A stretch of DNA of 64,000 nucleotides from positions 15,646,858-15,710,857 of the forward strand of contig CM055098.1 of assembly GCA_029204225.1 (NCBI GenBank). Reading direction: 5' to 3'. Each line of letters opens with the position of its first letter. Within the stretch, counting starts at the first letter, position 1. Below the pieces are notes generated by a model, which was given only the letters and a program-made list of their open reading frames with translations, ran no database searches and was not told the DNA's origin. The translations under genes were made by a program, and so were the position numbers. Of this stretch, positions 50,601-61,573 are shown in pieces. The DNA comes from Diphasiastrum complanatum. Lineage: Eukaryota; Streptophyta; Lycopodiopsida; Lycopodiales; Lycopodiaceae.

Positions 50601-53600
50601 TGTTTAAAGTTGTTGAATCTAAGTTTCACTTTGCTTTCTTTTAGAGTATCTTTTTTCTAGCACAGTCAAATGTGGAAAACTTTTAGGAGGTAACATAATA
50701 AAAGCTCTACATTTGCCACATTGTAGAATTAGAGATAAAGAAACATCAATATGCCTATGTGAGACTCGTAAAACACGTGACAATCATCCAGGTCATTTTA
50801 CTATGAGTTTGTTAAGAAAATTATACTATGACATCTTAGTCTGATGAAGGATAGAGTCTCACTAAAGATCACAGGCATGTCACATTCTTCACAATCTTAT
50901 AGTAGCCCGGTTCACAATCACCACAAGGGAGAAGAGGTGGCTTAAAGTGAGACAACCTAAGTTCGTAATTTCCTGTTCAAAAATTGCCTTAAGAACAAGT
51001 TTAAGAAAACAGCTCATTCAGAAAAAGAATAGAGATGAACAATATGCATGAGGTATACCCTCCATCCCATAGCAAAGATGTTCATGATGTTATTAGACTT
51101 TCATAAACTTTGTCTAAAATTCTCACTGATAAGCATTAAAATAAACTTCATTGATGATCACAATTAGCAAAACATGTTATCACAGCACTACCAGGGACTA
51201 TAATATAGAATTCTGTCCAAAAATCACAAATTATTGCGCAAGATATTGGATGAAATGTACATTCGAATTTCAAACCTAATCAGGAAAGGAGCATAAGATA
51301 TCTTTGGAGCAGAGAGACCCATCTATGCAATATAAAATCGTTGGTGACTTCATCATCAAGCCGCAGACGAACAAATCTTTCACAGCTTGCAAACTTAAGT
51401 GCTAAATGTGTTTTGATGAGGAACATAGAAACAAAGAAGTTAAAACTTCAGTCAACCTGAAGACAAAAGAACGGCATACTTAAAAGGCGACATACCTGTT
51501 TTTCCAGTTCATCAACAACAGACAGAAGATCAAATTTCACATCAAAACGCTGTAGAAAAGCTGCAAATGCTTTCTGATTGCGAATATCAGTCATCATGAG
51601 CTCCTCTATTCCCGGATGTTGCACCTGCTAACTAGGCAAAGTTATCTTCAAGTTTTGCAAAAACCATGGTGATTGAAGAACTAGGAAAAGGCCTTACTTA
51701 ATATAACAATCAGATATGCCAAAACTTGAAGATTGTGGCCTGTTGATTTTGACTGCCAAAACTTGCGGGTTGTACCTTGGTGAGCTGAAGCTTCCAGAAC
51801 AAGTTAAAGTTCAAGCATAAAGAGCATTACTTTAGGAGCTAAATCTCCTCCAAAGAAACAAACAAGAAGTTTTCTTTCTATGCACATTTTGATTGATTGA
51901 AGACTTTCATCTGTCTGCAGTTTCAAACATCTGACTTAAGAAAAAAGTCAAAAGTACAAAAGTGAGAAACTAGTTAACAATTTACTCTTGGCACAACAGA
52001 AAGGTGGGTTCTATTAAGATTGGGACATAGAATAGGTAGAATAAAGAGATTCATCTTATAGAAGCATAGAAATAGCCATAAAGAGGAAGTTGATGCTTTT
52101 TAACAGTGCCTTTAAACTGTGGAACTGCACAGGATCTGGATGATAGCAGGAAGTCTAAAATAGGTTGACTATAAAGAATATGACATATAGGGTAGATGAG
52201 CAAAAACTGAAACCTGTTGATCAGATGAAGTGGATTGATAAAAAAAGGTCCTGAAAAAGGTTATCATCTAGTTTAGTGTGTACAGCACACCAGCCAACCG
52301 TTCGTCCCCAATACTAAATAGGATATACCCTAATCCAACAAGGTTGCATTAAGAATCTATCAAAAAGTTCGTTGATCCTGTCTTGTGTCCTAGCATTTCC
52401 ATGTTACCTTGAACGCATGAGTTTGAACCACTTCGGAGTCTCTTCAACACCAGCAACAGCATCAACACCAACAGTTGTCAAATATTTGTGAAATGGGCAT
52501 TATAAATAATAACAATAATTTATATCATTGTTTGTTAAAATTTCTCAGCATTCTAACCTTTCAGGAGAACTGTGAAAGCTGAGAAATTGAACAAAGCAAT
52601 TCAATATAAGGCAACTATCATCCCTCAAACCAAAAAGAAACCAGTTCACTCTGTTTTCTTGGCTCTGCATATGCATTATTTTGCTCAATTTCTCACCGGT
52701 TTGCAATTGCTGCATTTTATAAGTCCTTTAAAAGATTTCTTTGCTGGCTTAGGTCTAGAAACAGCTTGATTTGTGCTGTACATGTGTTTAAGAATGTCAA
52801 TGCTTTTAGTATGGTGTTATAGACAGCATTGTGGAAAGTTGTGCATATAATAGCAAGCAAATAATGTAACTGTGTTATGATAGCTAACAACGCTAGCCAT
52901 GCAGTGTGAAATACCTTCACTGTTTCCACCTTTTCAAGACAAATAGCACACTATTATTGTTTTTCAGTGAGTGAGGATTTCCCATCAAAACTGCAAAAGC
53001 ATCAGTCACAACTTGTTCAGAAAAAAAAGCATAGCACTCTGGAAAGGAAAACAAGATCATAAAAAGACAAAATTGTAATGCATCGCATTGATTTCAGTCA
53101 TGATTCATGAATTTAATAGTTATTCTCTGGGTGAGATAACTATTATTGATACAAAACAGATATGTTTGACAGCAAATTTTTGACAAATCAGCGTATGAAA
53201 TAGATCATAAATATGAAAATGAAAGAAATTAGGAACTGATGAGGAAACTCAACTCTCAAACAGATGCCAGTAGATTAGAAGAATCACGCCCACATTTGTA
53301 CTCTTAACAAAATTTCTGAAACTTCAAGGCCACCTTCAAAGTAGAATCTGAGACATATCAAGAGGACTACACACCAAAGCTACAATTTTGACTTGTGAAG
53401 TAATACCTCAGATATGCTCAGATTACAAACAATTTCCTGATATTAAAAAATAGCCTTCCTAAACCAAAGCAGGAAGCAGCACGTAAAACCCAAATGATTT
53501 TCCTAGCATTTTTTCTGTACAGCCTCATGATTTGATAACAAAGACCAAGGAAACTTTTCAGAAGACACTCGGCATTATTTTAAATCATTCAGAAACAGCC

Positions 53601-54512
53601 GATTCAAGGTGCTACTCCGATTTACTTCCCGTAAATCAACAGAGGGGTCAGTTTTAATGGAAAAGAAAATTGCTCTCTGATTTATCAAGCTGTCATGTGT
53701 CCTGCTAGAAGAAATCCATAGCCAGGAAGAGCTGATCTAGTCATTAATATTTGTGGATTGATTCCAGCCAGTCTAAAATGAGAAAACCAAGAGAAATAAA
53801 AGCGACATATTTGCTTATGTATGTCTTGATGCTTGGTCAACACATATGCAAGCAACAGGTTCAATTAACAAAGCTCTTCAGAAGAACTCTTTCAAGCATC
53901 CGGAACAATGCAATTACTCTTGAGATCCCATGTGAGGACCTTGCTTTCATTTAATTCAGCAATGATTGTGGTTGGGAGTAAATCCACTGACAGATGAACC
54001 AATCATGAACACAAAGCCACCTTAGCAATGCACAGCAAACAACTAGAAGATAAAATACCTTTACTGCTACATCTTTTGCAGTTCCTTTTACTCGTGCTTT
54101 GTGGACCTGTAGCAATGAGACAAGAATCCCTTAAAGCAATGCACTTGTAGGAGAAAATTGAAGTCAATCTTTTTAATTTGCACTCAACACTGTAAACAGC
54201 CAAGCTGTCCATATGAAGGATTACAGGGTGGCCCACACAACTAAAGTTCAAAGTGGCACTCAAATTTGCCAAACATCCAAAAACATTGAAAAAAATGGAC
54301 AAGAATCAAATAAGTTCCATATGTGTCTCAAAACATATCTGATCATAATTATCGTGTAATTGGCATTGAATGTTTAAAATTAAAAATCAACTTAAATTTT
54401 TTAGAAAAGTGCCGTTTAAGCCTGGGAATGAGATGAAATATCTTTTCTGTTAGGTTAGCTATTTCTTCACATTTCACAATCCACCAATAAGCAAAATTTT
54501 GGCAAACATACA

Positions 54513-54575
<63 letters not shown>

Positions 54576-57500
54576 GGGCGGGGGGGGTGGCACATCTGCA
54601 CTGACTTGTGTGAATGCATTTGCAGGTAACTATGATTACAGTACATAATCAAAAAGCCACCATAGTATCAATAATCGCCAATGTGGTTCTCCTACAAGCA
54701 CTCCTATAGTATAAAATATGATGATAATGAGGCCATGCCATATTATAGTTGTAGAGAAAGAAAAAGAAAGCTTTATTAATGTCTTTTCCATGCCAAAAAG
54801 CATATAAGACGAGAAATACATCCAAGTGTGATGGTAACCAGACAGATAAGTGTTGTTGAAACAAACTTAACTGATACTTACAGAACTACTTTCAATCTAA
54901 CAACTAAGAAGAGAGTTATAATCCATGACTATATGGTATGAAGACCATTTACAAGTTCAACTGCACAACTCTTCATTTCTCAAGCTTGAGTTCTAACTGA
55001 GAAATCAAATCTCAAATCTCACTATTACTTATATGTTTATGATCCACAAATCTGACAATAACATCTCCATAGATAATCCACTCACTGCAATGCAAAACAG
55101 AAAAAGGAGAGGCGCAATGGACAGCAGAGGCCGGGGCGCCGATGGATAGTTGCTGGAGGGTGCGCAGCATGTGCACGATGCAAGAGCGTCCAGCAGGCGC
55201 GTGATGGAGAGGGCGCGCAGGCTGACACACACACACACACACAAATGTCTCACTGTTTAATTCTTTTGCTACAGGCCCAACGAAAAACTTGTACTTCGTA
55301 CACCCCACTTAAAAAAGAACTTGTCCAAGAGCTAGATGATTGTTGACAATATGATCAATACTTCAACCACCTGTTGTGCTGGAAGTCATCTTCGTCACTC
55401 AAAGTGTTCTTGTGACATAAACCAAGAAAAATAAAGAATCAAAAGAAATCAAGATTTCCATTTAGGTAGGAGGTTGCTTAAAGTAGTGGGGAGCAATTGC
55501 AAATAGCTTACTATATCTAAAATAGTTTTCTACTTAACCATTGATTATAAAAAAACAATTTCACATGATGCTAACTTCTAAGTAAGGTGGAGTGTTGGAG
55601 GTGATGTAGTTATGCATTCAATTTAACAACACAACATGTAAATTTGTCACAAAATACACAATTTCTTCTTTTTTTCTCAAAACATTAGAAAATATGCGCC
55701 CGTTTATAGCTATATACATGCATCACTTCTGAGCATCATCACATGCATATGTGAAGACACATACATGCTTGGTTGGGTTTCCACTATTCATGCTTTTAGA
55801 CATTGCTCTTATCCACATTCTATTCAAAACCTTATACTACCTCTATAGAACAAGTAGGATACTGAACTTCACAATCTAGCTCTAAGCTCACAAAGGATCA
55901 TTCTACTCAAAGAACAAATGAAACACCTATCTCTGTCCTGGACCCGTTACAAACTATTTCGGACTTAATCGTGATTTTGGACAATTCTATCATTAGAGGC
56001 GTAGCCCATCAGCTGCTACAGTGATTGTTGGTAACCACAATCACATATTAGTTAGGCTGGGTGTGACACAAGCTAGGACTTGATGACCCTGTGCGTTGAG
56101 TTGATGGTGATGTAGGTTGAGAACGATTGTCATGGCCCTAGCCATCGGTACCACAATCAATGGGATGTAATCAGAAGCTAGCTGACAAATGTTATGTACC
56201 CACAAGCGCATGCAACAACTAACCTAAGGTGAAGATCTCATTATACCGGATGGAACGTTGGTTTCGAGCTTTGGATAGATTTGATGCCAAGCCTTAATAT
56301 CTTATTGGCATGAGGTGACTCTTGTTTGGTGTCGTTGTTGTGCAATTAATGTATCATGATATTCAGTTTGCCTCTTTCCAGTGGTCTTCTACTCAGAGTT
56401 CACTCACCGCCACAACAGATGCATTATTGGGTCATGCATCGATCATGTGATTCGTGCTCCCAACTAGCTATCTACATATGGTCTTTTCTTTAGCTGGTAA
56501 TCATTCCTCTTTACATAACTTATATCAATAGGAGTAGAAATCGACTCACAATTTGACAGAAAATGGTTGAATTGGGTTTGATTCAAGGCCAATAAAAATC
56601 TGGTTTAAGACATGCAAATTAGTGTTTCCACCCTAGGCATGAATCGTGTTTCGGAACCAGGTCCATTCCAAAAGAATTGAACAGAAAAAAATTGTATGTT
56701 ATTTCAAATATAATGTTAAAAAATATCTAATGTACCTATCATCCAGCTACATACAAAGATAGAAAGGAAACTAGTCACACATGTGAACTATATCTTTCTT
56801 AACGAAAAAGGTCTTCAAGAGAACTTCAAAGAGACTAATTAGAAATGACAAACAACTCCTATTTGTGCTTGTCGAGGCTCGTATCAGGGCATCAAGATAC
56901 CATGGATCTGAACTAGATTTGGGCCATAACCTTCGTCCATCAATATTAGCCATAAACCAATGATCTAGATCTCATCTAGAAGTGTACACCAATACGAAAC
57001 GAGTCATGCACAATGTCAAATTCCGAATTCCTTCTAAAAACAATACCCAAATGTGGAGGGCCAAAATTTGGGTGTCACCAATAAGCCTCCAAGTTTGGCA
57101 TTTGGCATAAAGTTCAACATAGACTTGAGGCTTCTATTTGACTTAGGCTTGAGGCCCATCATGGAAAGTTGGCACTTGCATAATCTTTCGTAGAACACTT
57201 GAGTGGAATATTCAGAATGGGGATACAAAAATTCAGAATGAATTATGCAAAATCTTTGAAAGAGAAACAACAACCCATTATTGGCTGAGACATCATTGAG
57301 TTTAGTTTTAAAGGTTGAAGAAGTCAAAGAGCATGCTAAGGTAATGTGAGGTTCTCATAGCTTTCTTAGGTTTCTTGTCAAATTTTTGCCATTACCAAAC
57401 AGGTGCTATTTTGTTGCAAGGTTGCAAGGTTCCTAGCATGACAAGGTTTGGATGTATATAGTACATTCAGATACTGTCTTTTGGTTTCTACTTTAAATAA

Positions 57501-57937
57501 CAAGTTTGGCATACTTGTGCGTAGTCACTAAGTTGCACATTCTGGTCCCAACCACCACACATGATAAAAATATCAAGCTTAGCACGTTGAGCAAATTTGT
57601 GCTTCAAAAGTAACATTTGTCATCATGGTGCACAGGCATAGATAGCTTATATCTTGGCCAGAACCTGTGCTTAAACTGTTAAATCCCAGAACATCGAGCA
57701 CTACACTGTATACAGCAGTTGCAAGCTCCTCTCCTGTTGATGGATGTTGAGGATGAGGATGCTGTGTTTTGCTTGATTCTGCAGATATGGCTGGTGATCA
57801 TCATCCTGCTAGGTTTCAAGCATCTCCTATTGCTATTCCATCACACATTTTATATTTCAAGATCTTTTTGAGTGCACTGAGGACAGTGTTCTTTTGTTAA
57901 TGGGGGAGAATTCGAAGCTACATTGTTAGATTGGTGT

Positions 57938-58004
<67 letters not shown>

Positions 58005-59486
58005 CAGATTGGATTTCGAATACCTGTGCAATCGATGCAGAGCCGATTGGTTTCTCATCAAACCTCTCAAAAAGTTCATCCATGTGCTTTCCGAATTCAG
58101 TCTGTATTACTCTTTGGACCATTGGGTATGGAGTTTCAGGAGCACGATCGCATAGATCAACTAGCTTTTTCACCCAGGCCATGGGAGCCAGATCTGGTTT
58201 ACCAAGAATCTGAGCAGACTGCTTCACAGGAAAATAAGAATCACATTATATGCAATATGATTCACCTATTTCGTGTCTTTGTTACAAAAAAGATTGCAGA
58301 AGAAAACCTTGTTCCATCACATAATATCAAGAACTCCTTGTAAACCCATTTGGTAACCTTTGGGCAATTAAGATATGGCACACATGCCAAGTCATGCATA
58401 TACAAGCTCATAGTTAAAGAAAGATGGCTTTATAATGCCTCACTATACTAATATGATTCAAATCAGAAACAATGATCTGCAGGAGGGAACAATGTCCATC
58501 ATACAACACGGAAATTTTTTTGTAAACTCCATATTTTATCATTTCGACAACAACACTGGGAACACGCACTGCTTCGTGCTTATACAAGTTCAGACTAGAA
58601 GTTTAAAAATTTACACTCAATACTCCCGATAGCTGGCTTTGACCAGGCTTCATTATACTGATATTATTTAAAATAGAAAGAAGAATAAAAAAAACTCTCA
58701 CCTTCAGGAAAAAGCCTCCCATTTCAGAACACAACGCATAGATTTTTTCGGCTGCTTTCTCATGCTGATCCTCCCAGATTTTTTCTTGTCGCTCGCTATC
58801 TTTCACAAATCTCACGCGTAACTGGCAAACCTGCAAGTACGCAGCCATGAAAATCAGTTCTCAAAAGAACGAGAGGTCCAAGCATTTAAATCTGACAAAC
58901 TGTTCCTTGTTTGTAATAGCAATCTTCATTTGTTTTCAATGTAAACTCGTATTCTTTTAATATATACGGAGACCGGTTATGGATGTAACTCCTTGGCAAT
59001 GAGGATTATGTCCGTAGCTTTAACTTACAAAATTGAAAAATATGGAGAATTCAGAGAGCTATTACGCAATGAAACCGACTAGATTTCACCACTTCTGCCT
59101 GGAACCATTGGCTCGCCCTACGAGGCTTGCCAGGCTGATGCAGTGGCACCGGCTCAATCCAGCATCCAACACAATGAGTCCAAGACTTGAACTAAAAATT
59201 TTCTGGTAGCAGGAATTGCTCAACAAAAACCAGATATCAACAACTTTTTGCAGGTCAGAATGAAGAACACCTTGTAGCTCACATAGATGGCTGTACACCG
59301 AGTCCAGAACTGCAATGTCCGATCCAAAGTCTTCTTTCTTCTCACAGATGAAATCCGGAAATCTTCCAGCCATCTAACTCGTTTTGCTCTATCCACAACA
59401 AGATTGATTACACCCTGCCCTGAGCCAGCAGCCCCCGTTCCTTCCACAGCATCCAAGCCCGCCCTCTCGGCTTTCACAAGCGCCAT
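36834..59486 (-). CDS. ABC1/AarF/ADCK-type atypical kinase (ABC1K), twelve exons
   Basis: Plant ABC1-like kinase, a family of mitochondria- or plastid-located proteins tied to quinone and lipid metabolism. Exons on the minus strand: 59486-59271, 58830-58702, 58218-58024, 54106-54059, 51624-51496, 47508-47381, 46326-46216, 41617-41527 (or 41509), 37910-37792, 37634-37481, 37218-37089 and 36949-36834. Phases agree throughout, giving about 521-527 residues. Motifs: KSAQ at about 115-118 in place of the family's KxGQ, SAS of the Ala/Ser-rich loop near 175, the VAVK lysine near 196, YEFDFVREA near 242, RVLVMDFIEG near 285, FFQADPHPGN (catalytic loop) near 338-347 and LLDYGQ (the DFG equivalent). 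The last exon is basic. The ATG at 59486 opens exon 1; no clear transit peptide is visible. Coding sequence is about 7% of the gene. Exon 8 lacks a GT donor where homology would place its end. Confidence 0.93.
37968..38037. repeat. (GA)n microsatellite next to exon 9
   Basis: GA run of about 70 nt. On the gene's strand it is a (CT)n tract ending about 57 nt before the exon 9 acceptor, where it could act as an extended polypyrimidine region. Confidence 0.97.
38640..38895. repeat. Two imperfect tandem units of about 130 bp
   Basis: Both units contain the series GCAGAGAxCxTAxxGCTACCA, GACAT, GGCAGAGC, CATCATCAT and CTCAG.GA with substitutions and small indels. Coding function is unlikely. Confidence 0.7.
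41101..41182. repeat. 41-bp tandem duplication
   Basis: Two adjacent copies differing at one base (GTCAGCTC against GTTAGCTC). Confidence 0.95.
41765..41827. repeat. (GA)n then (GAAA)n at the 3' end of the LINE
   Basis: A GA run of about 45 nt followed by about four GAAA units that join the LINE 3' end at 41828. Read on the LINE's sense strand this is CTTT repeats followed by (CT)n. Confidence 0.95.
42401..44160 (-). pseudogene. LINE reverse transcriptase and C-terminal zinc-finger region
   Basis: RT begins near 44160 (HPIHKNGDPMIPGNYRTIMIG, first blocks). Next come LGQAGFRSHYSTTDHI near 43910, FVDFRKAFDSVPR (catalytic Asp) near 43820, KQGCSLSPVLFGLYIDELE near 43640, the catalytic YADD (AILLYADDVVLVSP) near 43520 and TKTKVMVFNTSR. 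The frame changes near 43300. The second piece, to 42401, carries the thumb-like region (TAMYVAETWCTGLSSSHW) and a C-terminal cysteine motif, ICQLCSLDEVESEEHFIFRCP, at about 42530-42470. Catalytic residues are present, but the frame is broken once. Confidence 0.92.
44181..45017 (-). pseudogene. LINE APE-type endonuclease, broken and truncated
   Basis: Starts MLGIWGPR and shows IGVWNCDG (metal-binding Asn) near 44955, LLLFTETHE (catalytic Glu) near 44890, then VAACYFPP, GDFNAR near 44515 and SVVDYLMGS near 44250. In-frame stops follow RIVG (near 44665) and RFAE (near 44545). The final SDHxP catalytic block is missing: sequence passes from SIPLIT directly into the RT upstream linker (HKARDIEDLESEL), so several hundred codons have been lost. 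Confidence 0.87.
45074..45814 (-). pseudogene. LINE ORF1, frame-broken
   Basis: The ATG at 45814 (MAPRRSSRSPTLA) lies 17 bases after the CT tract and opens a Pro/Ala/Ser/Leu-rich low-complexity domain to about 45500. A short charged stretch (LETKIEKQQEEA) follows in another frame. From 45466 a domain with HNIRVRGIPDTQDALAEA, DAATLIIRFTSLESRRDALR and TIYMDDDLTYIQVEERRR resembles the RNA-binding part of L1-type ORF1 proteins. Assignment as ORF1 rests on this resemblance and on its place before the endonuclease. Confidence 0.7.
45831..45889. repeat. (GA)n microsatellite at the 5' end of the LINE
   Basis: Perfect GA run of 59 nt ending at the LINE's upstream boundary. On the LINE's sense strand it reads (CT)n and precedes ORF1. 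Confidence 0.97.
47540..47611. repeat. (CT)n microsatellite between exon 6 and a LINE fragment
   Basis: CT run of 72 nt. It begins 32 bases upstream of the exon 6 acceptor of the ABC1-type kinase and ends exactly where the LINE fragment begins. Confidence 0.97.
47612..48460 (+). pseudogene. LINE RT fragment, same family as 41828-45830
   Basis: Plus-strand fragment with AEAKRLYAMGQAGFRAHYST, RERVYCYFWDFRKAFDSVP, then a deletion, then STIGVKQGCSLSPTLFGLYI and LITILLNA in place of the YADD strand, and later decayed text (KTKIMVFNTSRAF-like). It aligns block by block with the LINE at 42-44 kb, so it is the same or a sister family. It is internally deleted, frame-broken and antisense to the host gene. 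Confidence 0.88.
48461..51495. other. Rest of intron 5 of the ABC1-type kinase; no gene seen
   Basis: AT-rich sequence without recognisable coding blocks or clear repeats. Short repeated words at 49890-49925 (CCTTGGTCAATTCAT...AATCCTTCTA) duplicate a motif at 49860-49885. Confidence 0.55.
51625..54058. other. Intron 4 of the ABC1-type kinase; nothing recognisable
   Basis: AT-rich, non-coding, no long microsatellite and no transposon domain visible on either strand. Confidence 0.55.
54517..54590. repeat. (GT)n followed by a G-run of about 30
   Basis: About 43 nt of GT followed by 20 consecutive G, a C, 8 G, a T and GG. The G-run could form G-quadruplexes on the plus strand. Confidence 0.95.
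54765..54880 (-). mobile_element. LINE 3' tail fragment
   Basis: Positions 54765-54820 match 41822-41880 nearly base for base (GAAAGCTTTATTAATGTCTT, TTCCATGCCAAAA, GCATATAAGAC). The minus-strand reading ends AATAAAGCTTTCTTTTTCTTTC, the same ending as the full LINE. It is a 5'-truncated copy, as expected from target-primed reverse transcription that stopped early. Confidence 0.8.
55109..55243. other. GC-rich patch ending in (CA)n
   Basis: Markedly GC-rich (GGCCGGGGCGCCGATGG, GAGGGCGCGCAGG) inside an AT-rich intron, followed by about 20 nt of AC. No conserved protein is visible in any frame. It may be a small inserted fragment from a GC-rich gene or element. Confidence 0.4.
57940..58000. repeat. 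(CT)n microsatellite next to exon 3 donor
   Basis: CT run of about 60 nt, starting about 23 nt into intron 3 downstream of the exon 3 donor on the gene's strand. Confidence 0.97.
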
Positions 59487-59607
59487 TTGCTTCTCGCTTC
59501 TCCTTGAATTCTATCTGCAAAGCTCTCAAATAATCAACAGAACAGGAGCATCCATAGCCCGAAGAAAGCAGAGCAGAAAATAGAAGAATTGGTTGCATGA
59601 GCTCATG

Positions 59608-59783
59608 CAATTGCAATGCCTTTTTGTTATCCCTTTTGCAAAGGCCTTTTATGGGCTTCTTTTTGGTAAGCAAATGGAATGGCAATGCCTTTTTTTCTTC
59701 CTTTTTGCAAAGGCTTTTTTTTTGGTAAGTAAATGGAATGGCAATGCCTTTTTTTCTTCCTTTTTGCAAAGGCTTTTTTTTTT
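59608..59783. repeat. About 59-bp tandem repeat, two full units and one partial
   Basis: Full units at 59665-59722 and 59724-59783 (GGTAAG.AAATGGAATGGCA ... TTTTTGCAAAGGC ... T-run), with a diverged partial unit at 59608-59664. They lie 120-300 bp upstream of the kinase ATG, so in its promoter or 5' UTR. Confidence 0.9.
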
Positions 59784-59826
59784 GCCTTCTTTTTGGTCTT
59801 TTGTTTCTTCTTTTTTGCAAGCAAAA

Positions 59827-60108
59827 TGTGTTGTGTTTTGTTGATGATGATGATGATGCATGTAAGCCTTTTTCTTGCTTGGAGTTCTGTGGGAAGTGCT
59901 TGATTTTGAGTGGAAATTAGCGTGTTGTGTTTTGTTGATGATGATGATGTTGCATGTAAGACCTTTTTTCTGCTTGGAGTTCTTTGGGAAGTGCTTGATT
60001 TTGAGTGGAAATTAGTGTGTTGTGTTTTGTTGATGATGATGATGATGCATGTAAGCCTTTTTTGCTTGGAATTCTCTGGGAAGTGCTTGATTTTGAGTGG
60101 AAATTAGT
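59827..60108. repeat. Three tandem units of 93 bp
   Basis: Units at about 59827-59920, 59922-60015 and 60016-60108. Each has GTGTTGTGTTTTGTTGATGA, TGCATGTAAG, GCTTGGA.TTCT and GAAGTGCTTGATTTTGAGTG. Copies are 90-95% alike. They lie 340-620 bp upstream of the kinase start. Confidence 0.93.
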
Positions 60109-60749
60109 GTTTTTCTTTTCAGTGATTCGTGCTTAAATTAGTGTTTTTCTAAAAAAACAATAGCATTTAAATAGTTAAAATTTAAAAATATTTCATTTTA
60201 CAAAGAAATTAAAAAAAATTAAAATTTTTATTTTAGTGCTCAAACTCAGGTCTCATCTTTTAGCAAATCATCATAATGAGGATTTACGGCTAGAGCGACA
60301 AAGCTAAATAAAAATGATTTGTGAAAAAGGTGTGATGCCACGGTGTCATTACATAAATAGTGAAAAGGAAGGAGGGGCTTGCATCTTAAAATTGTAGCAA
60401 AGCCTAAAGACCTCGTGCCTTTGAGAGGGTTCGATAGTGCACCCATAAAAGCCCACGCAATTTGTCGGGCAAGGTATTACAGCCACATAGGTCGAAGAAT
60501 TTATGTCTCAAGTGGGAACTTTACCACCATCAAGCAAGCTTGAATCTCTAATAAGCCATGTTGTCCCATACCACCATGCCTTACCGTCGACCCTCGCCCA
60601 CCTACATCTTGAGGCCTAGATAATCGTCCACTAGTGGAAGAGCTCTTCATTTTCCAAGATGTTGGAAGAAGGAAAGAGGATACGATAGTGAAAAATAAAA
60701 GTCGAAAGACAGAACTTTCGAGCTCTACGGAATAATCCTTCATTTATTG
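60109..60749. other. Intergenic, no gene seen
   Basis: Starts very AT-rich (60150-60240). At 60500-60743 the minus strand is open but resembles nothing recognisable; it may be a far-decayed part of Copia F. Confidence 0.4.
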
Positions 60750-61573
60750 CATGACTACGCTTACAAAGAAGGAGTACGTGACATCTTACCTTTTATACAT
60801 GCATCACAGGTCATCGAACTGGTTGCATTCAAGATGCTCACCCCTGTGATAGCTCCATGATGGCTTGTTTGATACAATGCCATTGAGTTCATATGGCATA
60901 GTCCCTATTCCATAGAATATTTGATGAATCATCATGGGTTTGATGCAATTGATCTACAGGTAGGCGTACCTTCAAGTGATACAGGTTGTCTTTTCTTCTA
61001 CCTTGTGTAATCAATGTATTGGTGCTTGCATCAACGACGTTGCATATTTCATGTGAAAACGTCACACGCATCCCAGCATCTGCTATCCTTGCGACTGATA
61101 GCAAGTCCTGCTACAATGTAGGTACGAACAGAATGTCTTTGAGTCGTCTGTCTCTATCGTTTGTGTTGAGCCACAACGAACTAATACCATTCACTTGATG
61201 TTTCGATCCGTCTCCAAGAATAATAAATCTTGATAGATCTACACTCCAAAAGTCAAACATTATCCGTCTGGATGTAACGAAGTGTGAGGTTGCTCCTGAA
61301 TCAAGGATTACCTCATGTGTGTCAGGTGTCGACATTGCACACATGTCTGCACAGATGTAAGCGGTCGAATTTCCATGATTCAATCTTTCTTCGCCCATCT
61401 TCGAGCTTTTTGGCTCTTCAACGTAGGACAAACTATTATTGTTCTCTCGTTTGCCTTGAGCTTGTTTATTTCTTGGGTTTTGGGAACAGTCCATGGCTGC
61501 ATGACCCTTCTTGTGACAATGGATGCACTCGATCTTCAGATTGGGCTAGCACAAATTGACAGTATGTCCTTCG
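60750..61573 (-). pseudogene. Copia F gag-protease-pre-integrase fragment, interrupted by Copia B
   Basis: An old Copia on the minus strand. Reading from 61555 downwards: a CCHC zinc knuckle (CIHCHKKGHAAMDC) at about 61528-61485, the protease DSGATSHFVTSRR near 61300, then ILGDGSKHQVNGI and KDILFVPTL at 61111. GAG-pre-integrase follows (MLSVARIADAGMRVTF near 61100, GRRKDNLYHLK near 60980), and a CDACIKGK-like block near 60795. Stops and frame shifts are present. The 5' part of its gag is cut off exactly at the LTR start of Copia B at 61574, so Copia B inserted into this older copy. Confidence 0.87.

Larger units (their letters stand above)
54107..58023. other. Intron 3 of the ABC1-type kinase; repeats and a LINE tail
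   Basis: Contains the (GT)n/G-run (54517-54590), LINE tail (54765-54880), GC-rich patch (55109-55243) and (CT)n (57940-58000). A motif AATGGGGGAGAA at about 57898-57910, after GAGTGCACTGAGGACAGTG, resembles the polypurine tract region at the 3' end of a Gypsy element, but no LTR was recognised. The rest is non-coding. Confidence 0.5.

Noticed and set aside
57865-57915. Polypurine-tract-like AATGGGGGAGAA as the 3' end of a Gypsy element
   Set aside because: No LTR or coding sequence found with it; noted only in the intron entry.
60240-60310. Minus-strand GAGACCTGAGTTTGAGCAC resembling a tRNA T-arm
   Set aside because: B-box match is poor and no acceptable A box lies about 44 nt upstream.
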